From Obesumbacterium proteus (GTDB taxonomy: Bacteria > Pseudomonadota > Gammaproteobacteria > Enterobacterales > Enterobacteriaceae), in assembly GCF_001586165.1 (NCBI RefSeq), contig NZ_CP014608.1, forward strand, positions 3,658,001 through 3,722,000: 64,000 nt of DNA. Direction: 5' to 3'. A model generated the notes under the pieces. The model saw nothing but the letters and a program-made list of their open reading frames with translations. It made no database searches and was not told the DNA's origin. The position numbers were made by a program, and so were the translations under genes. Positions 26,422 to 35,585 of this stretch are shown piece after piece (the first letter of the stretch is position 1; each line of letters opens with the position of its first letter).

Positions 26422-27534
26422 TTACAACGCGCGGAATGCAATCTCAGTAGGAATTGATTCACCCTGCCAGTACAGTTGAGCCGCAACGTTAGCCGCTAAC
26501 TGACGGTAAATCAGTGAGAATTCGCTGTCTGGACGGCAGGCCATGGTTGGCTCACCGCGGTCCAAATCCTCGCGCAGTGAAATATGCAGCGGCAGCTGGC
26601 CGAGCAGGCGGATTTTATATTTTTCTGCCAGTTTTTCTGCGCCACCGGTACCAAAGATCGGCTCGTGGAATCCGCAGTTGCTGCACACATGGATACTCAT
26701 GTTCTCGACCACGCCCAATACTGGCACATGGACTTTCTCAAACATGACGATACCTTTCATGGCATCCAACAGCGCAATATCCTGCGGCGTCGTCACAACC
26801 ACTGCGCCGGTAACGGGGATGTTCTGCGCTAGCGTAAGCTGGATGTCACCGGTGCCCGGAGGCATATCCAGCACCAAATAATCCAAATCTGGCCACAGCG
26901 TATCTTGCAGCAATTGCAGCAACGCTTTGCTCGCCATTGGGCCACGCCATACCATCGCGTTATCGTCAGTCACCAAATATCCGATGGAATTTGTTGCCAG
27001 GCCATGCGCCATGATCGGCGCCATATGCTGACCGTCAGGTGACGTAGGACGCTCGTTTGGCGTACCTAACATCATTGGAATCGATGGGCCATAGATATCG
27101 GCGTCTAAAATCCCGACCTTCGCGCCTTCAGCGGCTAATGCCAGCGCCAGATTCACAGCGGTACTGGATTTACCCACCCCGCCCTTGCCAGAACTCACGG
27201 CAATAATGTTACGAACACCTTTAACTCCGGCCTGATCGTTGGCTCGTTTCAAGGTCGCAATATTATGTGACAGACGCCATTCAACCGCTTTTGCACCGCT
27301 CACGCGCAACAGCTCGGCGCTGGTCGCCTCTTTCAAGGCAGAAAAACCACTTTGCCACGCAAATGGCATCATCAGTTCAATATGCAGGGTGTTATCGAGC
27401 AATGCACAATGATGCAGAGCTTTAAGCGCACTCAGCGGGTGATTTAGTGTTGGGTGGGTAAAGGCAGCGAGAATTTCACTGACCTGCGTCCGCGGTGCTT
27501 CGGGAGTGGACGTTTCATGGGATTTATTGCTCAT
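26422..27534 (-). CDS. apbC: Iron-sulfur cluster carrier ApbC (Mrp)
   Basis: P-loop ATPase that binds and passes on [4Fe-4S] clusters. 370 residues: an N-terminal MIP18-like domain (about 15-95), then the ATPase with the deviant Walker A motif KGGVGKS at 117-123, GILDADIYGPSIP, and the cluster-binding C284-X2-C287 in CSNCGFHEPIF. The frame is open to 27552, but the ATG at 27534 has AAGGAG five bases upstream and is the better start. Divergent from metG, as in E. coli. Confidence 0.95.
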   Translation of the reverse strand: MSNKSHETSTPEAPRTQVSEILAAFTHPTLNHPLSALKALHHCALLDNTLHIELMMPFAWQSGFSALKEATSAELLRVSGAKAVEWRLSHNIATLKRANDQAGVKGVRNIIAVSSGKGGVGKSSTAVNLALALAAEGAKVGILDADIYGPSIPMMLGTPNERPTSPDGQHMAPIMAHGLATNSIGYLVTDDNAMVWRGPMASKALLQLLQDTLWPDLDYLVLDMPPGTGDIQLTLAQNIPVTGAVVVTTPQDIALLDAMKGIVMFEKVHVPVLGVVENMSIHVCSNCGFHEPIFGTGGAEKLAEKYKIRLLGQLPLHISLREDLDRGEPTMACRPDSEFSLIYRQLAANVAAQLYWQGESIPTEIAFRAL

Positions 27535-27932
27535 CCCGGCTCCTTGTGTCATTCATTTTTATCTTCAGATGGCGCTGTAAAGCGTATTTATGCCCCAAAT
27601 AATTCGAGCTGTATGAAGGTGGCGACGCAGTGACCCCTCTGCGCTTACTTGAGTAAGTGACAGGGATAAGCGAGTAAAGCCAACGCACATGCAACTTGAA
27701 GTATGACGGGTATATATTTGTCCGCTGACATAATTCACTTATACAGCCATTTTGCTAATCGACAGAACATTAATAAGCATACCAGAAGTCGATTCACTGC
27801 GCGTTAAGCAACTTACTTTCCCTGCATTAACAAAGAAAATCACTTAACAAACACAGCAGCCTAGCGGCATTGAACTCAATCAGGTAACATCTTTAGCACC
27901 GTTCCATTCTTAAAAGAGACAGCAAATCCACT
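27535..27932. other. Divergent apbC-metG interval
   Basis: About 400 bases without a gene. The left part holds a palindromic repeat (27588-27716, listed separately); the right 200 bases should hold the metG promoter and leader, in which I see no named motif. Confidence 0.5.
27588..27716. repeat. About 130-bp intergenic palindromic repeat
   Basis: A long imperfect inverted repeat. The outer arms read ATGCCCCAAATAATTCGAG on one side and, on the opposite strand, ATACCCGTCATACTTCAAG; the centre is CTTACT-TG-AGTAAG (27644-27657). I recall sequences with this pattern (ACCCGTCATACTTCAAG...AATTATTTGGGGTAT) as common intergenic repeats in Yersinia, Serratia and relatives (YPAL/ERIC-like). Seen once here. 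It folds into one long RNA hairpin whichever way it is transcribed. Confidence 0.65.
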
Positions 27933-29987
27933 ATGGCTTCAGTCACCTCCCAAGCAAGCGCAAGAAAAATTCTAGTGACGTGCGCGCTTCCGTACGCCAA
28001 CGGCTCAATTCACCTCGGCCACATGCTCGAGCACATTCAGGCAGACGTATGGGTTCGTTTTCAGCGAATGCGCGGCAACGAAGTGCACTTTATCTGCGCG
28101 GACGATGCCCACGGGACACCTATCATGCTGAAAGCTCAGCAGTTAGGCATTGAGCCTGAGCAGATGATTGCTGCCGTGAGTCAGGAACATCAGAAAGATT
28201 TCTCCGACTTTAATATTAGCTACGACAATTACCACTCCACGCACAGCGAAGAGAACCGTGAACTGTCTAGCCTGATTTATGGTCGTCTGAAAGAAAATGG
28301 TTTTATTAAAAACCGCACTATCTCTCAGCTTTACGATCCGGAAAAAGGCATGTTCCTGCCAGACCGTTTCGTGAAAGGCACCTGCCCGAAATGTAAGTCA
28401 CCAGACCAATATGGCGATAACTGCGAAGTTTGCGGCGCGACCTATAGCCCAACCGAGCTTATCGAGCCTAAGTCTGTCGTCTCTGGTGCCACGCCAATTA
28501 TGCGTGAATCCGAGCACTTCTTCTTCGACCTGCCGTCATTTAGCGAAATGCTGCAAGCATGGACCCGTTCTGGTGCACTGCAAGAACAAGTCGCGAACAA
28601 GATGCAGGAATGGTTTGAATCTGGCCTACAGCAGTGGGATATCACCCGCGATGCGCCATATTTTGGATTTGAGATTCCTGATGCGCCGGGTAAATATTTC
28701 TACGTCTGGCTAGATGCGCCTATCGGCTACATGGGTTCATTTAAAAACCTGTGCGACAAGCGCGGCGATCTAGGCTTTGACGAGTTCTGGAGAAAAGACT
28801 CTTCTACCGAGCTGTATCACTTCATCGGTAAAGATATCGTCTACTTCCACAGCCTGTTCTGGCCTGCCATGTTGGAAGGCAGCAACTTCCGCAAGCCAAG
28901 TAACGTATTCGTTCATGGCTATGTCACCGTCAACGGTGCCAAAATGTCCAAATCCCGTGGCACCTTTATTCAGGCACGCACTTATCTGGATCATTTGGAT
29001 GCCGATTGTCTGCGCTACTACTACGCGGCGAAACTTTCTTCGCGTATCGACGATATCGACCTGAATCTGGAAGACTTCGTACAGCGTGTGAATGCCGATA
29101 TCGTTAACAAAGTCGTGAACTTAGCTTCTCGTAACGCAGGCTTCATCAACAAACGCTTTGGCGGCAAGCTGTCTGAACACTTAGCCGATCCTGCGCTTTA
29201 TCAGACCTTTGTTGACGCTGCGGATGAAATTGCTCAAGCCTATGAAAGCCGTGAGTCAGGTAAAGCTATTCGTGAAATCATGGCGTTAGCCGATCTGGCC
29301 AACCGTTATGTCGATGAACAAGCGCCGTGGGTCGTCGCAAAACAAGAAGGCCGCGATGCTGATTTACAAGCCATCTGCTCAATGGGGATTAACCTGTTCC
29401 GCGTTCTGATGACTTACCTAAAACCGGTTCTGCCTTCATTAAGCGAGCGTACTGAAGCGTTCCTGAATACCGAACTGACTTGGGATAGCACCTCCCAACC
29501 ATTACTCGACCATCAGGTTAACGCGTTCAAAGCGCTGTTTAACCGTATCGAAATGACAAAAGTTGAAGCGATGATTGAAGAAGGCAAAGCCGCTGCGGCA
29601 GCTGCCGTTGCAGCATCTAAACCAGCGACCGGTCCATTAGCTGACGAGCCGATTCAAGATACCATCACCTTTGATGATTTCGCCAAAGTGGATATGCGCA
29701 TTGCTGAAATCAAAAGTGCCGAGTTCGTTGAAGGTTCGGATAAATTGCTGAAGCTGATGCTGGATCTGGGCGGTGAAACCCGTCAGGTATTCTCCGGTAT
29801 TCGCTCTGCGTATCCAGATCCAAGCGTGTTGGTTGGCCGTTTAACCGTGATGGTGGCTAACTTGGCTCCACGTAAAATGCGCTTTGGCATGTCCGAAGGC
29901 ATGGTAATGGCTGCGGGTCCTGGCGGAAAAGATATCTTCCTGCTCAGCCCTGACAGCGGTGCACAGCCGGGTCATCAGGTTAAATAA
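27933..29987 (+). CDS. metG: Methionyl-tRNA synthetase
   Basis: Class I aminoacyl-tRNA synthetase that charges initiator and elongator tRNA-Met. 684 residues (677 in E. coli). The HIGH motif is HLGH at residues 27-30, the KMSKS motif is at 337-341, and the zinc-binding knuckle is CPKCKSPDQYGDNCEVC near 150-165. The C-terminal tRNA-binding dimerisation domain starts near 580 (FDDFAKVDMRIAEIKSAE) after an Ala-rich linker. Ends at a strong terminator. Confidence 0.98.
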   Translation: MASVTSQASARKILVTCALPYANGSIHLGHMLEHIQADVWVRFQRMRGNEVHFICADDAHGTPIMLKAQQLGIEPEQMIAAVSQEHQKDFSDFNISYDNYHSTHSEENRELSSLIYGRLKENGFIKNRTISQLYDPEKGMFLPDRFVKGTCPKCKSPDQYGDNCEVCGATYSPTELIEPKSVVSGATPIMRESEHFFFDLPSFSEMLQAWTRSGALQEQVANKMQEWFESGLQQWDITRDAPYFGFEIPDAPGKYFYVWLDAPIGYMGSFKNLCDKRGDLGFDEFWRKDSSTELYHFIGKDIVYFHSLFWPAMLEGSNFRKPSNVFVHGYVTVNGAKMSKSRGTFIQARTYLDHLDADCLRYYYAAKLSSRIDDIDLNLEDFVQRVNADIVNKVVNLASRNAGFINKRFGGKLSEHLADPALYQTFVDAADEIAQAYESRESGKAIREIMALADLANRYVDEQAPWVVAKQEGRDADLQAICSMGINLFRVLMTYLKPVLPSLSERTEAFLNTELTWDSTSQPLLDHQVNAFKALFNRIEMTKVEAMIEEGKAAAAAAVAASKPATGPLADEPIQDTITFDDFAKVDMRIAEIKSAEFVEGSDKLLKLMLDLGGETRQVFSGIRSAYPDPSVLVGRLTVMVANLAPRKMRFGMSEGMVMAAGPGGKDIFLLSPDSGAQPGHQVK

Positions 29988-30001
29988 TTTCCTGAACCGA
30001 C

Positions 30002-30031
30002 AAAAAACCCGCCAGATTGGCGGGTTTTTTT
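30002..30031. terminator. Bidirectional terminator between metG and cirA
   Basis: AAAAAACCCGCC and GGCGGGTTTTTT form a 12-bp stem with loop AGATT. It serves the convergent ends of metG and cirA. Confidence 0.9.
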
Positions 30032-30058
30032 ATGCAATACGTTCAACTAAACAATAAA

Positions 30059-32023
30059 TTAGAACGTGTAATCCGCAGCCACAAAGTAGCGACGGCCTTC
30101 TTCGTTATAGCTGTAATCATCACGGTTCAGATCTTTATCCAACAGGTTCAACACGCCCGCGCGCAGCTTCAGATCTTTGGTCATCTGATAAGCACCACCG
30201 GTGTTCCAAACGGTGTAACCGCCAGATGGTTTATCCGCGTTAGTCACGACGCGACGTTTACCGGAATAGTTAGCCGATACATAGAATGACCAGTCTTCGA
30301 TTGGCTTCCAATCCAACGTGCTGTTCGCCGTATGGAACGGTTGGGTACTCAATGGACGGTCGTTGGTTAGGTCACGTGCATCGTTGTAGGTGTAGTTCAT
30401 GCTCATGCTTATCGCATCGGTAAACGGCACTTTCAACTCGGTTTCAACACCCTTGATGCGCGCTTTATCAACGTTGTAGTAACGGAAAATGGGCTTATGA
30501 TTTTTATCAAAACCAATAAAGTTCGGATAGGAAGGCGCTATCGCTGCATTTGCAGTACGAGTCACGTTAATCATGTCCTTCACGTTGTTTTGGAACACCG
30601 TCACGCTGGCATTAACACCGTCCAATATCCCTTCATCACCGGCATAGTACAAGCCCAGTTCAAAGCTTTCGGAGGTTTCGGGATCCAAATCCTTGTTACC
30701 GACAATAGTACAATCCCCGCGGCAAGAAGCTGACTGCCAATCAGGGCTCAGTTCTAATAACGATGGCGCTTTAAACGCGGTTGCCCAGCCACCTTTTACC
30801 GTCACGGTGTCCGTTGCGTTATAGACTAAATAGGCACGCGGGCTCCAGTGAACGCCATAATCTTCGTGGTTATCCATACGAACGCCGCCGATGAAGGCCA
30901 ACGGCTCGAAGATCCGCCATTCATCTTCCACAAACAGCGCGTATTGATTGGCCGACGTTGAACCGCTGCCTTTCAGATTACCCGGATCGCTCAGTTTATC
31001 GTTACGGTATTCGCCGCCCAGTGTGAATAGCTGATTCAGTTCGCCGAGAGGAACAACAACTTTGCCGTCGATGGCGTTATTTTTCGCCGTGATGCGGTTT
31101 TCATTGTAGTTATCAATCTTTTCACCATAGGCGCGAATTTCGGTGTTCGCTAAATCCCAACGCCCATTGTGTCCAATCGAGTAGTTCTGACGTTCCAGAC
31201 GGTTTTTATCCAAAGAATCAGAATCACGATCCTGACGGTCAAAACCGTAACCAAAGGTCATGTCCTGATTTGCTTCTGGGGTCCATGCGAACTCAACGTT
31301 AGCATCACGCGTGGTGTACCCTTCAATACGCCCCGATTCACCCGTTTTGCTGGTCGCCGATTTCTGGGCATCATCTTTTTCACGCTTGCCCAAATTGCCA
31401 AAGACCTTTACCCCTAGAACATCATCAATCAACGGGCCGCTGGTGTAGAAGCTACCGTTATAGCTGTCGCCGCGATCGCGATGCTCTTGAATAGTGCTAT
31501 CGGCACTCAGGGAACCGTGCCACTCTTTACCCACTTTACGGGTAATAATGTTCACTACGCCGCCTAAAGCATCGGAGCCATATAGCGAAGACATTGGGCC
31601 GCGCACCACTTCGATACGCTCAATTGCCTCGGCCGGCACCCAGCTTAGGTCATAGTCGTTATGACGAAACACCGCTGTGCGTGAACTCACGCGCTTACCA
31701 TCCACCAAGATCAGCGTATAGCTACTGTCTAAGCCACGGATACTCACGCCTTTGCGGTTATCACCTTCGTTAGTCAGCTGCACGCCCGGCACTTCTTGCA
31801 GAATGTCTTTCAAGTTCTGAATCGGCTTTTTAGCCAAGTCTTCGCGTGTAATAACGCTAATACTTGCTGGTGCATCTTTCAGGTTTTGTTCAGTTGCTGA
31901 AGCGGTGACAACCATCACATCGTCCCCTTCCGCGGCCATCACTGGTGCTGCTGCGATGAATAACGGTACGCAAAGCCCCCCGCGCAATAAAGTTGCTAAC
32001 GGGTTAAGTTTTGCCTTAGCCAT
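30059..32023 (-). CDS. cirA: TonB-dependent catecholate siderophore receptor CirA
   Basis: Outer membrane receptor for ferric catechols (and in E. coli for colicin I and microcins). About 654 residues; the N-terminal hydrophobic stretch ending PVMAAEG is a signal peptide. The TonB box lies at DDVMVVTAS, followed by a plug domain (SISVITREDL, GVSIRGLDSSYTLILVDGKR, GSDALGGVVNIITRK) and a 22-strand barrel ending in the required aromatic residue (AADYTF). The start at 32023 (MAKAKLN) has GGAG nine bases upstream; the frame extends to 32038 without a ribosome site. A Fur box lies just upstream. Confidence 0.94.
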   Translation of the reverse strand: MAKAKLNPLATLLRGGLCVPLFIAAAPVMAAEGDDVMVVTASATEQNLKDAPASISVITREDLAKKPIQNLKDILQEVPGVQLTNEGDNRKGVSIRGLDSSYTLILVDGKRVSSRTAVFRHNDYDLSWVPAEAIERIEVVRGPMSSLYGSDALGGVVNIITRKVGKEWHGSLSADSTIQEHRDRGDSYNGSFYTSGPLIDDVLGVKVFGNLGKREKDDAQKSATSKTGESGRIEGYTTRDANVEFAWTPEANQDMTFGYGFDRQDRDSDSLDKNRLERQNYSIGHNGRWDLANTEIRAYGEKIDNYNENRITAKNNAIDGKVVVPLGELNQLFTLGGEYRNDKLSDPGNLKGSGSTSANQYALFVEDEWRIFEPLAFIGGVRMDNHEDYGVHWSPRAYLVYNATDTVTVKGGWATAFKAPSLLELSPDWQSASCRGDCTIVGNKDLDPETSESFELGLYYAGDEGILDGVNASVTVFQNNVKDMINVTRTANAAIAPSYPNFIGFDKNHKPIFRYYNVDKARIKGVETELKVPFTDAISMSMNYTYNDARDLTNDRPLSTQPFHTANSTLDWKPIEDWSFYVSANYSGKRRVVTNADKPSGGYTVWNTGGAYQMTKDLKLRAGVLNLLDKDLNRDDYSYNEEGRRYFVAADYTF

Positions 32024-32050
32024 TTGGTCAATCTCCATGAGGTTAAATTT

Positions 32051-32075
32051 AAATAATTATTAGAATGATTATTAT
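32051..32075. promoter_or_regulatory. Fur box upstream of cirA
   Basis: AATAATTATTAGAATGATTATTAT overlaps repeated GATAAT-type units of the 19-base Fur consensus, about 30-50 bases before the cirA start. Read on the minus strand it contains AATAATCATTCTA against GATAATNATTATC. Iron-dependent repression is inferred. Confidence 0.7.
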
Positions 32076-32186
32076 TTAATAGGTGTGGCGCTCTTATGAC
32101 GCCGTTCAGCCCACTTTTTTACTTCAATAAAAATGCCTACTTCTATAAAAACGTCTGTTCTGGTGATAGACAAAAGCTATCGCATC

Positions 32187-32209
32187 GGGCTATCCGCAAC
32201 GGATAGCCC
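32187..32209 (-). terminator. Hairpin after the iron ABC operon
   Basis: GGGCTATCC and GGATAGCCC form a perfect 9-bp stem with a 5-base loop, about 50 bases beyond the ATPase gene stop and before the cirA promoter. No T run follows, so it is a weak or factor-assisted terminator at best. Confidence 0.4.
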
Positions 32210-32261
32210 AATTAACTGATTAACAGGTAGCGCCGTTATTCATGCGCTGGCAGGGAAAGGG

Positions 32262-33050
32262 TTAGATGGAGGGTTCCGCAACCAATCCGTCGATCACAAC
32301 CTGAGGCATTCCCTGCGAACAGTGTTCTATGCGTCCACGGACGCCATACACGCGAGCCAAACTTTCTGGCGTAATCACTTCAGCGGGTTTGCCATCCGCA
32401 ATCAGCTTTCCGTTTTCTAACATCAATACATGATCGCCATGACGCAGCGCGATATTGATATCGTGCACTACCACCACGGTGACAATATTGCGGCGCGCAG
32501 TTTCACGGCGTACCAAGTCCATCACATGGAACTGATAATTCAAATCCAAGGCACTCAGCGGTTCATCAAGCAGCAACAGCGAAGGCTGGCGAATCAATGA
32601 TTGCGCCAATCCCACCAGCTGCTTTTGACCACCAGACAGCTGATCCAAATAACTCAGCGCTAAATGTGAAATTCCAAGCTGCTCCAGCAAACGCATCACT
32701 TCGGTTTCATTGCCTTGGCGGCCCAGACCACCGGACGCTCGCTGCGCCACGATAATCGACTCCAACACATGAAGATGAACGCCCGCCGGTAAAGACTGCG
32801 GCAAATAAACCACCTGCTTGGCTCGTTCACTGAATGGCTGTGCCATCAAATCGTTGCCATCGAGTAAAAGCTGGCCAGAAGCGCGATTTAACCCTGCCAA
32901 AGAGCGCAGCAACGTGGATTTTCCACAGCCGTTTGGCCCTAACAAAACGGTGATTTTTCCACGCGGCAGCGTGGATACACACAGGTCCTCAATCACCGCA
33001 CGGCGCGGGTATCCCGCATTAAAATGCGAAATTTCTAAGCCAAGATTCAT
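32262..33050 (-). CDS. Iron-siderophore ABC transporter ATP-binding protein
   Basis: 262-residue ATPase of the FepC/FecE type that powers ferric-siderophore or haem uptake. Walker A GPNGCGKST, signature LSGGQKQLV, Walker B LLLLDEPLSALD and the switch histidine in VVVVHDINIALRHGDH are all present. Its ATG overlaps the permease stop by four bases, so translation is coupled. The substrate cannot be read from the sequence; neighbour cirA suggests a catecholate siderophore. Confidence 0.92.
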   Translation of the reverse strand: MNLGLEISHFNAGYPRRAVIEDLCVSTLPRGKITVLLGPNGCGKSTLLRSLAGLNRASGQLLLDGNDLMAQPFSERAKQVVYLPQSLPAGVHLHVLESIIVAQRASGGLGRQGNETEVMRLLEQLGISHLALSYLDQLSGGQKQLVGLAQSLIRQPSLLLLDEPLSALDLNYQFHVMDLVRRETARRNIVTVVVVHDINIALRHGDHVLMLENGKLIADGKPAEVITPESLARVYGVRGRIEHCSQGMPQVVIDGLVAEPSI

Positions 33051-34129
33051 ACATTCCCCCTATGGCGCAAAATGATGCTTAGGAAGAAAGGTACGCCCAC
33101 CAGCGATGTCACAATACCGACAGGAATAATTACGCCAGGGATCAGATTTTTTGACGCCACGGACGCCATTGACAGCACCAGTGCGCCAATCAATGCGCTG
33201 GCAGGTAAATAAAACCGATGATCTTCACCGAAAATCAAACGAGCAATATGGGGAGCCACTAAGCCGATAAAACCAATCGGCCCCACAAACGCCACGGCTA
33301 ATGCAGACAAAATACTGATGCGCAGCAAAGTGCCCAAACGCAGACGTTTAACATCGATACCAAAACTCACGGCACGATCTTCACCTAAGCGCAGCGCGGT
33401 TAATTTCCACGAACTCATCATTGAAATCGGCATCAGAATGGCAAAGGCCAACAGTAAAATGCCCAGTTTTTCCCATGAGGCACGCGCAAGACTACCCATG
33501 GTCCAGAAAACCAAACCTTGCAACGTATCTTCGGTGGCAATGAACTGCATCATCGAAACCAAAGCGTTAAAGGTAAAGACCAGCGCAATACCAAACAGCA
33601 CCACGCCCGATGTCGCAACTCGCGTCCAGCGCGTAATACCGTCCAGCATCAAGGCCGCGAACAACGCAAAAATAAAGGCGTTTGCGGAGATAAACCACTG
33701 ATCGGGAATGCCCGGAAAACCGATACCTAAAACAATCGCCAGCGCGGCACCAAAGGCCGCCGCGGAAGACACGCCCAGCGTGAACGGGCTGGCCAGCGGG
33801 TTATTCAGGATGGTTTGCATCTCAGCACCGGCTAACCCCAACGCTAAGCCGACAACGATAGCCATCAACGCATAAGGCAGACGAATATCCCAAACAATAA
33901 CGCGGGTGCCTGCATCCGCGATTTCGGGCTGCCACAGCGTTTGCCATAACGTACTTAATGACAAACCGGAGGGCCCCATAGTGAAATCAAGGATTAGCGA
34001 TCCTAAGATGGCTAACAAAATAACGCCCATTATCATCAAACGATGGCGCACAATACGCTGGTAATGACCTTTGACTTCGCTGGCATCATAACGTTTTGCA
34101 GCGCTCATTGGCTCAGTGGTTGAACTCAT
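33047..34129 (-). CDS. Iron-siderophore ABC transporter permease (FecCD family)
   Basis: 360-residue FecCD/BtuC-type permease with about ten membrane segments; family stretches include DIRLPYALMAIVVGLALGLA, NNPLASPFTLGVSSAAAFGA and GPIGFIGLVAPHIARL. A single permease gene implies a homodimer. An unusual 30-residue cytoplasmic N-terminus (MSSTTEPMSAAKRYDASEV) precedes the first membrane segment. Between the binding-protein gene (56-base gap) and the ATPase gene (overlap). Confidence 0.92.
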   Translation of the reverse strand: MSSTTEPMSAAKRYDASEVKGHYQRIVRHRLMIMGVILLAILGSLILDFTMGPSGLSLSTLWQTLWQPEIADAGTRVIVWDIRLPYALMAIVVGLALGLAGAEMQTILNNPLASPFTLGVSSAAAFGAALAIVLGIGFPGIPDQWFISANAFIFALFAALMLDGITRWTRVATSGVVLFGIALVFTFNALVSMMQFIATEDTLQGLVFWTMGSLARASWEKLGILLLAFAILMPISMMSSWKLTALRLGEDRAVSFGIDVKRLRLGTLLRISILSALAVAFVGPIGFIGLVAPHIARLIFGEDHRFYLPASALIGALVLSMASVASKNLIPGVIIPVGIVTSLVGVPFFLSIILRHRGNV

Positions 34130-34185
34130 GTTGTTACCTGTGACAGGTCAACCCCGCTGGCGGCGGCTGGCAGGGTTGATTCTTA

Positions 34186-35330
34186 TTACTGATTCGACGC
34201 TTTAGCATCAACCCAATAGGTGCCGCTTGGGTCGACAGCAAGGAACTGCTGATACATGGAATCCATGGTCTTTTTAGGATCTAACGAAGCAAACTTCTCT
34301 GGATAAATCCATTTAGCAAAGGCTTGAACTGCCAAAACGTTATATGGCGAGTTGTAGTAGCTGTGCCAGATAGCATGAGAATTGCCATCCTGCACCGCTT
34401 TCAGCGTGCTGATACCGGTACGCTGCATCGCCGAATTCAAGCTGTCTCTTGCCTGTTGCTCGGTGACCTTCGCACCTAACTTAATGCCGGGATCTTTAGC
34501 ATCGGGGGCTTTCGCACCGCTAGCGATGTAAACATCTGGATTGGCAGACAACACTTTTTCGAGGTTAATTTGCCCAAGTGCGCCCGGCAGTAAGCCTTTC
34601 GCGATATTGTTACCACCGGCCAAATCAATGAAATCACCCATATTGCCGTTACCCGCGGTACCACAGCAGTCATCGCTGGTCGCCGCTTTTAGCTCAATGA
34701 ACACGCTAGGCTTTTGGCTATCAGGGATCTTGCTGGTGACATCAGTAACCAAGCGCACATTGTCTTGATAGAAATTGATGTAATTCTCAGCCTGCTGTTC
34801 ACGGTGCAGAACTTTGCCCAGCAAACGCATACTCGGTAAGGTATTTTTCAGCGGTGAAGTGCGGAAATCGACAAACACCACCGGCACACCGGCTTTTTCC
34901 AGCTGTTTCACCAGTTGGCTATCGCGACCAGGGCCATGGCCTGAGAGGCCGAAGATCGCCACGTCAGGGTTTAGCGTCAATACTTTTTCTGGGCTGACGC
35001 TATCTGCGGTGGTGTTACCAATCAGAGGGATTTTATCGATTTCAGGGAATTTAGCCTGATAGACAGAGTACGTCTGTGGGTCGAGTTTGCGGAAGTCACC
35101 TTGCCAACCCACAATGCGGTCGAACGGTTTTTTCCTTCAAGCAGGGAGACTGCATAGAATAAACGCCCTTCTCCAAGAAGAATTCGGTCAACCTTAGCCG
35201 GGATTTCTACGCTACGTCCGGCGATATCCGTCACCGTGGCAGCCCAAGAACTGATACTTCCCATCAGAGTCGCCGCAGCGAGTAATTGAATACCCCAACG
35301 CGATTTTCTTCCATTAACGGTGTCTTTCAC
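34186..35330 (-). pseudogene. Iron-siderophore ABC transporter binding protein, frameshifted
   Basis: Periplasmic binding protein of the FepB/BtuF type with a one-base deletion. The N-terminal part begins at a GTG (35330) after AGGAG, has a signal peptide ending SISSWA, and continues VTDIAGRSVEIPAKVDRILLGEGR. At about 35125-35132 the frame breaks after LLEGKN: the next frame continues FDRIVGWQGDFRKLDP. One extra C would give EGKNPFDRIVGWQ and restore a protein of about 381 residues. The remainder to 34186 is open and normal. Either importer function is lost or supplied by another binding protein, or this is a sequencing error next to a run of six A. Confidence 0.85.
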
Positions 35331-35380
35331 CTTCACCACTCCTGCTCTAATTCCATAAGTGCACAAAATGGTAAAGCAAA

Positions 35381-35395
35381 TGATAATACTTATCA
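35381..35395. promoter_or_regulatory. Fur box upstream of the iron ABC operon
   Basis: TGATAATACTTATCA matches 14 of 15 positions of the Fur 7-1-7 core TGATAATNATTATCA. It is about 50 bases before the GTG of the binding-protein gene, a typical repressor position. Confidence 0.82.
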
Positions 35396-35539
35396 ATGTG
35401 ATTTATTGGTTTTATTACCCCTATTTCTTATACTGTTAAGTCCGATAACTTATTCATTTCACTGTTCTTTTAATTAGAAAGGTTATTATTTCTTTTTTAG
35501 TTATTTTCTGTGGATTCTATTTAGCCTTTCCCCATACGC

Positions 35540-35566
35540 AAAAAGGCGACCCAAAGGTCGCCTTTT
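35540..35566. terminator. Terminator after lysP, bidirectional
   Basis: AAAAGGCGACC and GGTCGCCTTTT form an 11-bp stem with loop CAAA, with T residues following on the minus strand. It is about 20 bases beyond the lysP stop. Confidence 0.85.
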
Positions 35567-35585
35567 AAAAGATTAACGATCAGTT

